Shown here: positions 56,956 to 64,000 of the stretch, in pieces
How the letters are laid out: every line of letters begins with the position of its first letter
Position numbering within the stretch: position 1 is the stretch's first letter
Assembly (NCBI GenBank): GCA_030823955.1
Contig: JAVBYO010000008.1
Coordinates: 62,001-126,000 of the forward strand
Reading direction: 5' to 3'
DNA from: Gallionellaceae bacterium
Lineage (GTDB): Bacteria; Pseudomonadota; Gammaproteobacteria; Burkholderiales; Gallionellaceae
Length of the DNA stretch: 64,000 nt
Position numbers and translations under genes: made by a program
Notes under the pieces: generated by a model
Told to the model about the DNA's origin: nothing
The model's database searches: none
The model's input: the letters and a program-made list of their open reading frames with translations, nothing else

Positions 56956-57954
56956 ATGTACTACGTTGTTACCGGCGCTGCCGGATTTATCGGTTCCAAT
57001 CTGGTCAAGGCGCTCAATGAGCGCGGCGAGACCAACATCATCGCGGTGGATAATTTCAAGAAGGCGGACAAGTTCAAGAATCTGACCGACTGCGAGATCG
57101 CCGATTTCATGGACAAGGAGGACTTCCTTGCGCAACTGAACGGCGGCGCGTTCGACGGTATCCTTAACGGGGTACTGCATCAGGGCGCGTGCTCGGACAC
57201 GATGGAAAGCGACGGGCGTTACATGATGGCGAACAACTACCGTTATTCGCTGGATGTGATGAACCACTGCCAGAACGAGGAGATCCCTTTTCTGTATGCC
57301 TCCTCGGCTTCGGTATACGGCATGGGGCCGGTGTTCAAGGAAAGCCGCGAACACGAGTCGCCGCTGAACGTGTATGCCTATTCCAAATTCCTGTTCGACC
57401 AGGTGATGCGCCGCCGCTGGCATGAACGCACCAGCCAGATCGTCGGTCTGCGTTATTTCAATGTGTACGGGCAACGCGAGCAGCACAAAGGGCGCATGGC
57501 ATCGGTGGCCTATCATCTGTTCAATCAATACCGTGCCGACGGTTATGTGAAACTGTTCGAGGGCTGCGACGGTTATGCCAACGGCGGGCAGTTGCGTGAT
57601 TTCGTCTCGGTCGATGATGTGGTCAAAGTGAACATGTTCTTCCTCGAGCATCCGGATAAATCCGGCATCTTCAATCTTGGTACGGGGACGGCGCAAAGTT
57701 TCAACGATGTGGCTGTGGCGACCATCAATACCCTGCGTGGCGCGAACGGTGAAGCCGCATTGTCGCTGGAGCAGATCCTGCAACAGCAGTTGCTGCGTTA
57801 CATTCCGTTCCCGGAGCAACTCAAAGGCAAATACCAGAGCCATACCGAGGCCGACATGCAAGCTTTGCGTGCCGCCGGATACCAGGATGCCTTCCTTACG
57901 GTGGAGCAGGGAACCAGCCGGTATGTGCAGCATCTGCTGCGCGCGTCAACCTGA
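56956..57954 (+). CDS. rfaD: ADP-L-glycero-D-manno-heptose-6-epimerase
   Basis: Epimerises ADP-heptose for LPS core. 332-residue extended SDR: NADP motif [20 protein letters not shown], the YxxxK active site in [14 protein letters not shown], and the RfaD-type run [30 protein letters not shown] ribosome-binding site precedes the ATG. It is in the heptose block with rfaE1. Confidence 0.97.
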   Translation: MYYVVTGAAGFIGSNLVKALNERGETNIIAVDNFKKADKFKNLTDCEIADFMDKEDFLAQLNGGAFDGILNGVLHQGACSDTMESDGRYMMANNYRYSLDVMNHCQNEEIPFLYASSASVYGMGPVFKESREHESPLNVYAYSKFLFDQVMRRRWHERTSQIVGLRYFNVYGQREQHKGRMASVAYHLFNQYRADGYVKLFEGCDGYANGGQLRDFVSVDDVVKVNMFFLEHPDKSGIFNLGTGTAQSFNDVAVATINTLRGANGEAALSLEQILQQQLLRYIPFPEQLKGKYQSHTEADMQALRAAGYQDAFLTVEQGTSRYVQHLLRAST

Positions 57955-58015
57955 GCGCGCGCTGGCCGTTAACCGGACACGGCGGATCGCGCCGTATACT
58001 TGAGAAAGGACAATC

Positions 58016-58330
58016 ATGAAACGTATCTTATTGCTGATCGTGGTCTTTTTTGTATGTGCAGGCGGGGCATTTGCGGCGGTGGATCTGAATACCGCCTCGA
58101 AAGCCGAACTGGAGGCTGTGAACGGGATCGGCCCGGCGAAAGCGCAGGCGATTATCGATCACCGCCAGAAAAATGGCAGGTTCAAGAGTGTTGATGATCT
58201 TGTGGCAGTCAAGGGATTCGGAGACAAAAGTGTGGAGAAGCTGCGCGATGAGCTGAAGGTGTCGGGTGACCCGGCAGCGGCCAAGCCGGGTGCGGTAGAT
58301 GCAAAAGCTGGGGACAAGAAACCGAAGTAA
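58016..58330 (+). CDS. ComEA-like helix-hairpin-helix protein
   Basis: 104 residues with a signal peptide (LLLIVVFFVCAGGAFAA). A DNA-binding HhH pair follows (VDLNTASKAELEAVNGIGPA then KAQAIIDHRQKNGRFKSVDD), plus an Ala/Lys-rich tail. ComEA proteins hold incoming DNA in the periplasm during natural competence. The length and form fit the short Gram-negative ComEA; competence itself cannot be shown here. AGAAAGGA precedes the ATG, and a terminator follows. Confidence 0.88.
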   Translation: MKRILLLIVVFFVCAGGAFAAVDLNTASKAELEAVNGIGPAKAQAIIDHRQKNGRFKSVDDLVAVKGFGDKSVEKLRDELKVSGDPAAAKPGAVDAKAGDKKPK

Positions 58331-58350
58331 AACAGTGTCACCCGCTAAAG

Positions 58351-58382
58351 AGCCCGCCAAGACCATCTGGCGGGCTTTTTAT
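58351..58382 (+). terminator. Rho-independent terminator after comEA-like gene
   Basis: AGCCCGCCA (58351-58359) pairs with TGGCGGGCT (58368-58376), followed by TTTTTATTT. Confidence 0.9.
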
Positions 58383-58450
58383 TTCTGCGTATACGCTACA
58401 ATGCGAGCCTAGGAGACCGCAGAGTTTCTGGCGCACAAAGGCAATATCCA

Positions 58451-60139
58451 ATGATTGCAAGGTGGTGGAGTTCACTCAGTATTCAAATCAAGCTCACACT
58501 GTTGATCCAGGTGAGCTTGGTGATCATTCTGGCTTTTGCGCAGCGCTGGGTGATGTCCAGCTTTGAAAGCAAGATCATCGAGTCGGCCAAGACCCGTGCT
58601 GTCGAGGCGGCAGACGGCATCATCAACGGCATGAACATGCTGATGCTGACCGGGCAGGTCGGCAACCCGGATATCCGTGCCTTGTTCATCGAAAAGATGA
58701 GCCAGTCCGAAGGGATCAAAGAACTGCGCATCTTCCGTTCGGAACAGGTCAAACGACAGTTCGGCGAAGGACTCCCGGAAGAGCAGCCCAGAGATGCCAT
58801 CGATCAGGCCGTGCTGGATACCGGCAAACCCTATTTTGAAAGAAAGGCTGCCGGATCGCATACGCTCAGGGCGGTGATCCCGTTCATCTCTAGCCGCAAC
58901 TACAAAGGTACCGATTGTTTGCAGTGCCACCATGTCGAGGTCGGCAGCGTCAACGGTGCCGCCAATATCGTGCTCGACCTCACCGAGGAGGCGAACATGA
59001 TCGACTCCATCAACAGTTGGCTCTGGTTCGGCCAGTTGATTATGCAGGTGGTGCTGTTCTTCGTCATCGATACGATGCTGCGTTCTTTCACCCGCCCGGT
59101 GCAGAAGATCCAGGAAGTGATGAGTGCGATGCAACTCGACGGTGATCTTTCAAGACGGGTCGATATCCACGGCACCGACGAGATCGGGAGGATGGCGAAT
59201 GCCTTCAATGCGCTGGCCGACAGTCTGCAAAAGAGCGTGGAACTGGTGAAGGAAGGGCAGGATAAGCTCAGGCTTTCCGCCCAGGTGTTCGTGAACAGCG
59301 CCGAAGCGATCGTCATCACCGATATCAACAACAACATCATGCAGGTCAATAAGGCTTTTACCGATATCACCGGATATTCATCCGAGGATGTGATCGGCAA
59401 GAACCCGCGTGTGCTGAAATCGGGACAGCAGGGGCCGGAGTTCTATCAGGAGATGTGGCGGGTGTTGCTGGAGACCGGTTGCTGGCAGGGCGAGATCATG
59501 GATCGCAGGAAAAACGGCGAGACCTATCCGAAATGGCTCTCCATCGCGGTGGTACGCGACGACCAGGGCGAGATATCCAACTACATCGCCCTGTTCTCCG
59601 ATATCACCGAGCGCAAGGCTTCGTTCGACCGTATCCAGCATCTGGCCCATTACGATGCGCTGACACACCTGCCCAACCGTACCTTGCTCAACGACCATAT
59701 CGATCTGGCCATCGCGGGAGCCAAGCGCAACCGCAGCCGTCTCGCCATCGTGTTCCTCGACCTCGACCGCTTCAAGAACGTGAACGACACCCAGGGCCAT
59801 CATGTGGGCGATACCCTGTTGCAGGCGGTGGCGGGGCGCCTGCAGGAATGTGTGCGCGAATCGGATACCGTAGCGCGTCTCGGGGGGGATGAATTTGTCA
59901 TTTTGCTGAACAGTATCCATGACGAGAGAGATGCAGCACTGGTTGCAGGCAAAGTGATCGACTTGATCGGCAAGCCGTTCGAGTTGGGCGATTATCGCGC
60001 TGAGATCGGCACCAGTATCGGCATCAGCATCTACCCCGAACACGGGGCGGACAAATTCACCCTGCTGAAACATGCGGATGCCGCTATGTATCTTGCCAAG
60101 GAAAGAGGCAGAAATAACTTCCAGATATTCTCGGAGTGA
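58451..60139 (+). CDS. Membrane diguanylate cyclase with periplasmic heme-c motif, HAMP, PAS and GGDEF
   Basis: 562 residues. TM1 at about 12-35, a periplasmic domain with the heme-c motif CLQCH (C156, C159, H160), TM2 at about 188-210, HAMP, a PAS domain at about 275-390, and GGDEF at 478-482. An RxxD inhibition site (R469-D472) lies five residues before GGDEF. The layout predicts a c-di-GMP synthase whose activity answers to a redox or gas signal at a covalently bound heme. The active-site residues are intact. The role in iron or oxygen sensing is inferred. Confidence 0.9.
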   Translation: MIARWWSSLSIQIKLTLLIQVSLVIILAFAQRWVMSSFESKIIESAKTRAVEAADGIINGMNMLMLTGQVGNPDIRALFIEKMSQSEGIKELRIFRSEQVKRQFGEGLPEEQPRDAIDQAVLDTGKPYFERKAAGSHTLRAVIPFISSRNYKGTDCLQCHHVEVGSVNGAANIVLDLTEEANMIDSINSWLWFGQLIMQVVLFFVIDTMLRSFTRPVQKIQEVMSAMQLDGDLSRRVDIHGTDEIGRMANAFNALADSLQKSVELVKEGQDKLRLSAQVFVNSAEAIVITDINNNIMQVNKAFTDITGYSSEDVIGKNPRVLKSGQQGPEFYQEMWRVLLETGCWQGEIMDRRKNGETYPKWLSIAVVRDDQGEISNYIALFSDITERKASFDRIQHLAHYDALTHLPNRTLLNDHIDLAIAGAKRNRSRLAIVFLDLDRFKNVNDTQGHHVGDTLLQAVAGRLQECVRESDTVARLGGDEFVILLNSIHDERDAALVAGKVIDLIGKPFELGDYRAEIGTSIGISIYPEHGADKFTLLKHADAAMYLAKERGRNNFQIFSE

Positions 60140-60153
60140 GATGCCCTAAGAAT

Positions 60154-60172
60154 GAACCGCGTACGCGGGTTC
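60154..60172. terminator. Hairpin between convergent genes (weak bidirectional terminator)
   Basis: GAACCGCG and CGCGGGTTC form a stem with one bulge at the convergent ends of the GGDEF gene and the next minus-strand gene. The minus-strand side runs into TTCATTCTT, a poor T-tract. Confidence 0.4.
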
Positions 60173-60500
60173 AGGCGACGATATTGATATTGCTGCCGAC
60201 CGTCGGTTCCGCGTCGGACATTGATGCCAGTGCGGCGACGGCCTGCTGGGCGGAGCGCGCATTCCGCTCGATACGTTCGAGGGTGGGCATCTGGGCTTGT
60301 GCTCCCTGCACCTGCTGGATGTCCAAGTCTTTGCGCTGCAACTTGCCGAGATAGGTCAGGTCTTCAACCAGCTGGGCTTTGTATTCTTCCAGACGGGTCT
60401 CGGTCTCGCGCACGTTCGCACGGTCGACCGAGACCCGCTGTTGCGCGACAGCCGTTCGTACATAGTTGTTGTTGACCGAATTCACGGATAGCGTGTTCAT
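60171..60500 (-). CDS. Hypothetical small coiled-coil protein
   Basis: From the ATG at 60500 (GAGACGAGG upstream) the product is 109 residues, beginning MNTLSVNSVNNNYVRTAVAQ. The middle is a charged helix likely to form a coiled coil (ANVRETETRLEEYKAQLVED, YLGKLQRKDLDIQQVQGA). There is no signal peptide or membrane segment. I do not recognise the family. It could be flagellum- or appendage-linked given the FlhD-like neighbour, but that is weak. Confidence 0.6.
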   Translation of the reverse strand: MNTLSVNSVNNNYVRTAVAQQRVSVDRANVRETETRLEEYKAQLVEDLTYLGKLQRKDLDIQQVQGAQAQMPTLERIERNARSAQQAVAALASMSDAEPTVGSNINIVA

Positions 60501-60865
60501 CGCCTCGTCTCCAAGTCGTGCGGGGCATTTGCGGGTGATGCACATGCCAACCGCCGGCTCGTTACTGTCTAGATACTACGCTGCCGCACCGTTGTCAATC
60601 GGCGGCAGCCGGGCGGGGTGTATGCTTGTGGCCCAGTCGGACGAGTAACGCGGTAAATCCGGCCCTGTTCGCGTGCTGGGACGGTGGAAAAATACGGATA
60701 ATCTGTCTGCCGATGCCTACACGTCCGTGTAGGCGCTTTCCCTACAACGGGATGGTGTCTCCTCCCTACGCAAGAATTAGATTTCCTCCGATTTATTCCG
60801 GCACAGTCTCCGTGCAGAATGCAACCGTCGAATGAGTGATCCAATTAACACGTAGGGAGACAAAC
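60501..60865. other. Divergent intergenic region with a perfect hairpin
   Basis: 365 bp between the minus-strand coiled-coil gene and flhD-like gene. It holds the perfect inverted repeat GCCTACACG-TC-CGTGTAGGC at 60715-60734, about 130 nt upstream of the flhD-like ATG, a plausible regulator-binding site. No other gene is supported. Confidence 0.55.
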
Positions 60866-61186
60866 ATGAACGCGAACCAAATCCATGAAGAGATCAAAGA
60901 AATCAACCTGTCTTTTATGCTGCTCGCCCAGCAAATGATCAAGGGCGACAAAAATCTTGCCATGGAAAGTTTCGGCGTGAACGAAGAGATGGTGGATCTG
61001 GTGGCGGGATTGTCCCCGGCACAGTTGCTCAAGATGTCCGCCTCCAACATGTTGCTGTGCTGCTTCCGTTTCGAGGAAAGCCTGTTGCTCAACATGGTCA
61101 CCGATCACAAGAAGAACGGTTTGCTGGCGCAGATGTCGGCGGCAAGACCAAGCACCAAACACATGGCGGAAGCGCTTGCGGCGTAA
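60866..61186 (+). CDS. flhD: FlhD-like flagellar transcriptional regulator
   Basis: 106 residues. The helices align with FlhD: IHEEIKEINLSFMLLAQQMI against E. coli IYDINLSYLLLAQRLI, then FGVNEEMVDLVAGLSPAQLL and SASNMLLCCFRFEESLLLNM. FlhD with FlhC forms the FlhD4C2 activator of flagellar genes. No FlhC-like frame follows; the next gene encodes a 58-residue unknown protein. FlhC may be elsewhere, or this copy has a different partner. AGGGAG precedes the ATG. Confidence 0.85.
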   Translation: MNANQIHEEIKEINLSFMLLAQQMIKGDKNLAMESFGVNEEMVDLVAGLSPAQLLKMSASNMLLCCFRFEESLLLNMVTDHKKNGLLAQMSAARPSTKHMAEALAA

Positions 61187-61237
61187 CACATCCCAGCCGC
61201 ACCGAACGAGCCTGAACAAATTTTGCGGGAGATTATC

Positions 61238-61414
61238 ATGATACGCATCGTACTGACTTCTGATCCAGACACAGGGCGGGGACTCTATGATGATGAGGCT
61301 CAGGTGCTGGGCCGCTTCGACTCCCTTTCCGATGCAGAGCAAGTCTTGGGTGACGTACTGCGTTTTTGCAGCATCCATCCCGAACACGGACATCCCGCAC
61401 ACGCCGACTCCTGA
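61238..61414 (+). CDS. Hypothetical 58-residue protein
   Basis: Short ORF MIRIVLTSDPDTGRGLYDDE to PAHADS, with GGGAGA before the ATG. It is acidic, has no signal peptide, and ends in a His-rich tail (CSIHPEHGHPAH). No family is recognised. It follows the flhD-like gene by 51 nt on the same strand. Confidence 0.5.
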   Translation: MIRIVLTSDPDTGRGLYDDEAQVLGRFDSLSDAEQVLGDVLRFCSIHPEHGHPAHADS

Positions 61415-61831
61415 GTCGCGCATCCTTGTGTCTAGACGCTTCCACGACCGGAAGTACTTAGACATCGACATGTCACTGTGGTGACCGCAAATATTGATCT
61501 GGCACGAAAAAATATGAGGTCGCACAAAAACCATTTCCCGCGCGTGGAGGAAGGGAGTTTGCCACTTCAATATGCGCACAGTAGAAGCTTTATTCGAGTC
61601 GAAACGATAGCAAATAATATCTAGACCGGCATAGATTTTGCGGAAAGAGGCATAGGCCGAAATGCATATAGGACACAACATATATTTGAAATATAGTCAC
61701 ACCGCACTGACGCAACAGTGAATTGGTCTTTGGTCGGTGCAATTGTTTCAGCGGTAACTTGTGCAGAGGGGCATGACTTCAGTACCTTCTCGCAAGCAGT
61801 AGTACAGAGAGTTTCAATTCAATATTGATAC
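61415..61831. other. Intergenic region upstream of the riboswitch, no supported gene
   Basis: AT-richer 417-bp stretch. Coding frames here are short or antisense to flhD-like and lack recognisable motifs. It should contain the promoter of the riboswitch transcript, but I cannot place -35/-10 boxes with confidence. Confidence 0.5.
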
Positions 61832-61930
61832 TTGTAAGGGCAAACCCGTCGAAAGGCGGGGACGCAAAACTTCCGAGCTAAGGGACTTATCCTGTTCGAC
61901 GAAAGTCGATAGCTAGCGGGGTCGCCAGGT
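61832..61930 (+). ncRNA. Cyclic di-GMP-I (GEMM-I) riboswitch
   Basis: The sequence has all the class I landmarks in order: AGGGCAAACC, a GAAA-capped P2 (CCCGTC-GAAA-GGCGGG), the GGGACGCAAA core, a P3 arm with tetraloop-receptor CCGAGCTAAG, an extra GAAA-capped hairpin (TCGAC-GAAA-GTCGA), and the closing TAGCTAGCGGGGTCGCC. These match the well-studied Vc2 aptamer. It binds c-di-GMP and should control the transcript running toward the outer-membrane protein gene at 62337. A hairpin at 61953-62001 just after it may be part of the expression platform. Confidence 0.92.
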
Positions 61931-62336
61931 CATCTATCTTCATCAGTATCTGACCTTTTGCAGTTGTCCTTCAGGTTTTGGCAAAGAAGTACGCAAAAGG
62001 TAGGGCTAATGAAACACCTGCAATACGATTTCATCATCATCTTCTTCGCATCCGCTACTTGCGGCCTGTCGCTTTTGCGCTGCCTGTCTTTACCGGGCGT
62101 GTCACGCAGAATTAAAGGGGGCGCATCGCGATTCAATTTCAATAGCCATGTTCAGCTATTTTCTTTAGGCGTGAGTGTTTTGTCTATAACTACATGATTT
62201 TCAAAAGGAGACGCAAGATGAAATGAAAATACTAGTTGAGATGACGATGCCTTAGCTCGGAAGACGAGAAATCTAGGAAAGATCGTCGTAAATTTTCACA
62301 AAGGTCGACATCAAAAATATTAAAAGGAAAATGAAA
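61931..62336 (+). promoter_or_regulatory. Long structured leader between riboswitch and OMP gene
   Basis: The region holds a hairpin ACCTTTTGC (61953-61961) / GCAAAAGGT (61993-62001), then a perfect ribosome-binding site (AAGGAG, 62205-62210) before a two-codon frame ATG-AAA-TGA at 62218-62226. A three-part stem follows at 62243-62287 (GACGAT/ATCGTC outer, CTCG/CGAG inner). A frame at 62009-62197 could encode a 62-residue hydrophobic peptide but lacks supporting features and is not called. Confidence 0.55.
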
Positions 62337-63038
62337 ATGAAAAAAGCTCTCGCTTTAGTTCTGTTAATTTCTGTTGTTACTACCTCTGCCTTTGCCGAGG
62401 AAAATACTATCCCTACTGCCACATCATCCGATAAGACCCGATTCATTGGAGGCGATTTGGGATCGGTGTCCGGCCACCCTAACACCGCAGGTGATATTGT
62501 TACCGGGCTAACTGCTCTTGGATGGACATCAGTATCTGCCTCACAGTCACTTGTATCTTCCGCCTCTAACATTCATGGGGGAAAATGGTTAAGTGACACG
62601 ATTGGTTGGGAAGTCGGCTATAACTCGTTCGGAAGCGCTCAAGGCTCATTTACAGCAAGCACGACTACTCAAAGTTACTTTGGGAGCAATACTTACTCTG
62701 CTTCCAGCATTTATGCAGCCATGTTAGGAGCTACTAAATTGGGAAGTGGGAAGGCATATGTCAAAGCCGGCATGCACTCCACTTCGACAAAGACGGAATA
62801 CACCGCATATAGATATTCGTTTTCGACTTTGATAGGTACGAGCTCTGGTTCGACCACAAAATCCAATACTGGTTTTGTACTTGGAGCGGGCTATGAGTAT
62901 CCCTTTAATAGCAACTGGGCAATACGGCTTGACATTGCCATGTTCACAAATGCTCAATTTGCTAGCGTAGCGGACTTCGCCGTCATCAAAAATCAAACCT
63001 TAGTGCAGTCAGCTCTTGGCGTGAATTATAATTTCTAA
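62337..63038 (+). CDS. Outer-membrane beta-barrel protein under c-di-GMP riboswitch
   Basis: 233 residues from the ATG at 62337 (AAGGA 8 nt upstream; an ATG at 62331 has too little spacing). A signal peptide (MKKALALVLLISVVTTSAFA) precedes an OmpA/OprF-like eight-strand barrel rich in Ser/Thr/Gly with alternating aromatics (WEVGYNSFGSAQGSFTAS, FVLGAGYEYPFNSNWAIRLD), ending in the membrane-insertion signature NYNF. It is AT-richer than most of the window. Its role is not known; the riboswitch suggests a surface-lifestyle function such as adhesion or matrix. Confidence 0.8.
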   Translation: MKKALALVLLISVVTTSAFAEENTIPTATSSDKTRFIGGDLGSVSGHPNTAGDIVTGLTALGWTSVSASQSLVSSASNIHGGKWLSDTIGWEVGYNSFGSAQGSFTASTTTQSYFGSNTYSASSIYAAMLGATKLGSGKAYVKAGMHSTSTKTEYTAYRYSFSTLIGTSSGSTTKSNTGFVLGAGYEYPFNSNWAIRLDIAMFTNAQFASVADFAVIKNQTLVQSALGVNYNF

Positions 63039-63141
63039 CATTTTCCATGACTGAAGAGGACGGCTCTTAATTGGTTTGGGCAATGTAGAGTTCCATATTC
63101 CCTGTTAAGCCCGATACGTCACGGAACGCCTCGGTTATAAT

Positions 63142-63180
63142 CGCCGAACTGCCGCAATGTCTGCGGCAGTTCGGCGTTTT
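63142..63180 (+). terminator. Rho-independent terminator before pmpA
   Basis: CGCCGAACTGCCGCA and TGCGGCAGTTCGGCG form a perfect 15-bp stem with a 5-nt loop, followed by TTTT. It ends transcription from the outer-membrane protein gene 15 nt before the next start. Confidence 0.88.
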
Positions 63181-63194
63181 CATTTGAGGAAACA

Positions 63195-63641
63195 ATGGAT
63201 AGTTCTTCCATCATTCAAGCCCTGATCGGCGGCGTGCTGATCGGTACTGCGGCGGCATTGCTGTTATGGCTGACCGGCCATGTGGCCGGGATCAGCGGGA
63301 TCATTGGTCGCGTTCTGTTCGCGGCCAAGAAGCCGGATGAGTTCGTCTGGCGCTTGTTGTTCCTGATCGGCCTGGTCATCGGAGCAAAGCTGTATTACCT
63401 CGGCTACGGGGCTGCTCCGACCGGACGGGAATATTTTCCGGCCTGGCTGTTGATCGTTTCCGGTCTGCTGGTCGGTTTCGGTTCTTCATTGGGTAAGGGC
63501 TGCACCAGCGGGCACGGCGTGTGTGGTCTGGGGCGTTTGTCCTTGCGTTCGCTGGTGGCGACGCTGGTCTTTTTGAGCGTGGCGATCCTCACCACCACCA
63601 TCGTGCGCCATGTGTTCGGTCTGGGAGGCGTCAATGGCTAA
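63195..63641 (+). CDS. YeeE/YedE-family membrane protein (PmpA-like)
   Basis: 148 residues with about four membrane helices and the sulfur-transport family motif LLVGFGSSLGKGCTSGHGVCGLGRLS holding two cysteines. PmpA/PmpB-type half-transporters of this family are linked to sulfur-compound (thiosulfate-like) uptake. The downstream half starts 8 nt before its stop, so the two are coupled. Substrate is inferred from the family. Confidence 0.88.
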   Translation: MDSSSIIQALIGGVLIGTAAALLLWLTGHVAGISGIIGRVLFAAKKPDEFVWRLLFLIGLVIGAKLYYLGYGAAPTGREYFPAWLLIVSGLLVGFGSSLGKGCTSGHGVCGLGRLSLRSLVATLVFLSVAILTTTIVRHVFGLGGVNG

Positions 63642-64000
63642 GTATCTCGTCGGTCTGTTGACCGGTTTGTTGTTCGGTTTCGGCCTTGCTTTGGCAGGTA
63701 TGACGCAGCCCGAGAAGGTGTTGGGTTTTCTGGATGTGGCGGGACAGTGGGATCCCAGCCTGCTGTTCGTGCTGGGCGGTGCGGTCGGTGTGACGGCCAT
63801 CTCTTTCCGCTTCATCCTGCGCCGCAAAACGCCGGTGCTGGATAGCCGCTATTATTTTTCCGAGAAGCTGCATGTCGATCCCGCACTCATCGCCGGTGCG
63901 GCGCTGTTCGGTATCGGCTGGGGGATAGGCGGTTATTGCCCCGGTCCGGCAGTGGCGCTGCTCGCGGCACCCGGTTGGGAGCTGTGGGCGTTCCTGCCCG
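63634..64000 (+). CDS. YeeE/YedE-family membrane protein (PmpB-like), 3' end cut off by window edge
   Basis: The frame starts MAKYLVGLLTGLLFGFGLAL and continues to base 64000 with 122 codons. It has the paired-half features GMTQPEKVLGFLDVAGQWDPSL and GIGWGIGGYCPGPAVALLA with a single Cys. It overlaps the upstream half by 8 nt. Family members are about 135-145 residues, so only a short tail is missing. Confidence 0.85.
   Translation, partial: MAKYLVGLLTGLLFGFGLALAGMTQPEKVLGFLDVAGQWDPSLLFVLGGAVGVTAISFRFILRRKTPVLDSRYYFSEKLHVDPALIAGAALFGIGWGIGGYCPGPAVALLAAPGWELWAFLP

Noticed and set aside
60845-61681. 278-codon minus-strand frame over flhD-like and the 58-residue gene
   Set aside because: The FlhD match on the plus strand is convincing, and this frame has biased, domain-free sequence.
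61958-62197. 79-codon frame in the riboswitch leader
   Set aside because: Starts within a hairpin, has no ribosome-binding site, and the hydrophobic segment is not clearly a signal peptide. It may be coincidental.

Overview
The window reads as chromosome of a GC-rich betaproteobacterium, most likely in the Gallionellaceae or wider Nitrosomonadales (Sideroxydans/Gallionella-like). This is inferred from gene order: glyQS, grpE-dnaK-dnaJ, leuCD-leuB-asd-fimV-truA, and gyrA-serC-PGDH-pheA-hisC-aroF-tyrA-aroA/cmk-rpsA-ihfB-lapAB-pyrF-rfaE-rfaD. A tmRNA with tag ANDEKYALAA, a copper-type RND system and several c-di-GMP parts fit the same picture. No taxonomy search was possible.

Layout. 1-7.2 kb: glyS (3' part missing at the window edge), glyQ, then the heat-shock operon grpE-dnaK-[four-helix-bundle gene]-dnaJ on the minus strand behind a sigma-32-like promoter. 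7.2-8.4 kb: an MFS transporter. 8.4-14.5 kb: an accessory island with HigBA and TumE/TumA toxin-antitoxin modules, a truncated GST gene between direct repeats, an AT-rich 869-aa AlbA_2/STAND-NTPase/TPR protein that looks like an antiphage sensor-effector, a methyltransferase and an orphan HTH antitoxin-like gene. 14.7-26 kb: citramalate synthase, VapBC, leuCDB, asd, fimV, a CbiQ/EcfT-like protein and truA. 26.1-33.5 kb: a Cus-type copper/silver efflux operon plus a CDF transporter and a small lipoprotein. 33.6-38.6 kb: a mixed region with a methyltransferase, an FGE-like secreted protein, an AT-rich membrane-protein gene bracketed by a perfect 20-bp inverted repeat, a bacteriohemerythrin, tmRNA, and an adenylate/guanylate cyclase fused to hemerythrin. 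38.6-58 kb: housekeeping genes (gph, ubiG, gyrA, serine and aromatic amino-acid biosynthesis, rpsA, ihfB, LPS assembly, pyrF, heptose synthesis). 58-64 kb: a ComEA-like protein, a heme-c-motif diguanylate cyclase, a FlhD-like protein without FlhC, a c-di-GMP-I riboswitch ahead of an outer-membrane barrel gene, and a PmpAB-type pair.

How the genes fit together. CimA, LeuCD and LeuB can supply both citramalate-derived isoleucine precursor and leucine. The SerC to AroA-Cmk run is a near-continuous, tightly overlapping operon that links serine/PLP and aromatic amino-acid synthesis and leads into cmk-rpsA-ihfB. The 58-63 kb segment places a c-di-GMP-making enzyme 1.7 kb from a c-di-GMP riboswitch.

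The least expected structure is the repeats. At least two dispersed families recur: (A) polypurine/polypyrimidine inverted repeats, one of which exactly brackets a four-helix-bundle gene between dnaK and dnaJ and others of which are empty; (B) short REP-like hairpins, one translated in frame inside cusA and one forming the N-terminus of gph. A third tract, related to family A, is translated inside aroA. These repeats, the AlbA_2-STAND protein, the 20-bp-bracketed membrane-protein cassette and the riboswitch/OMP leader are the main points to follow up.
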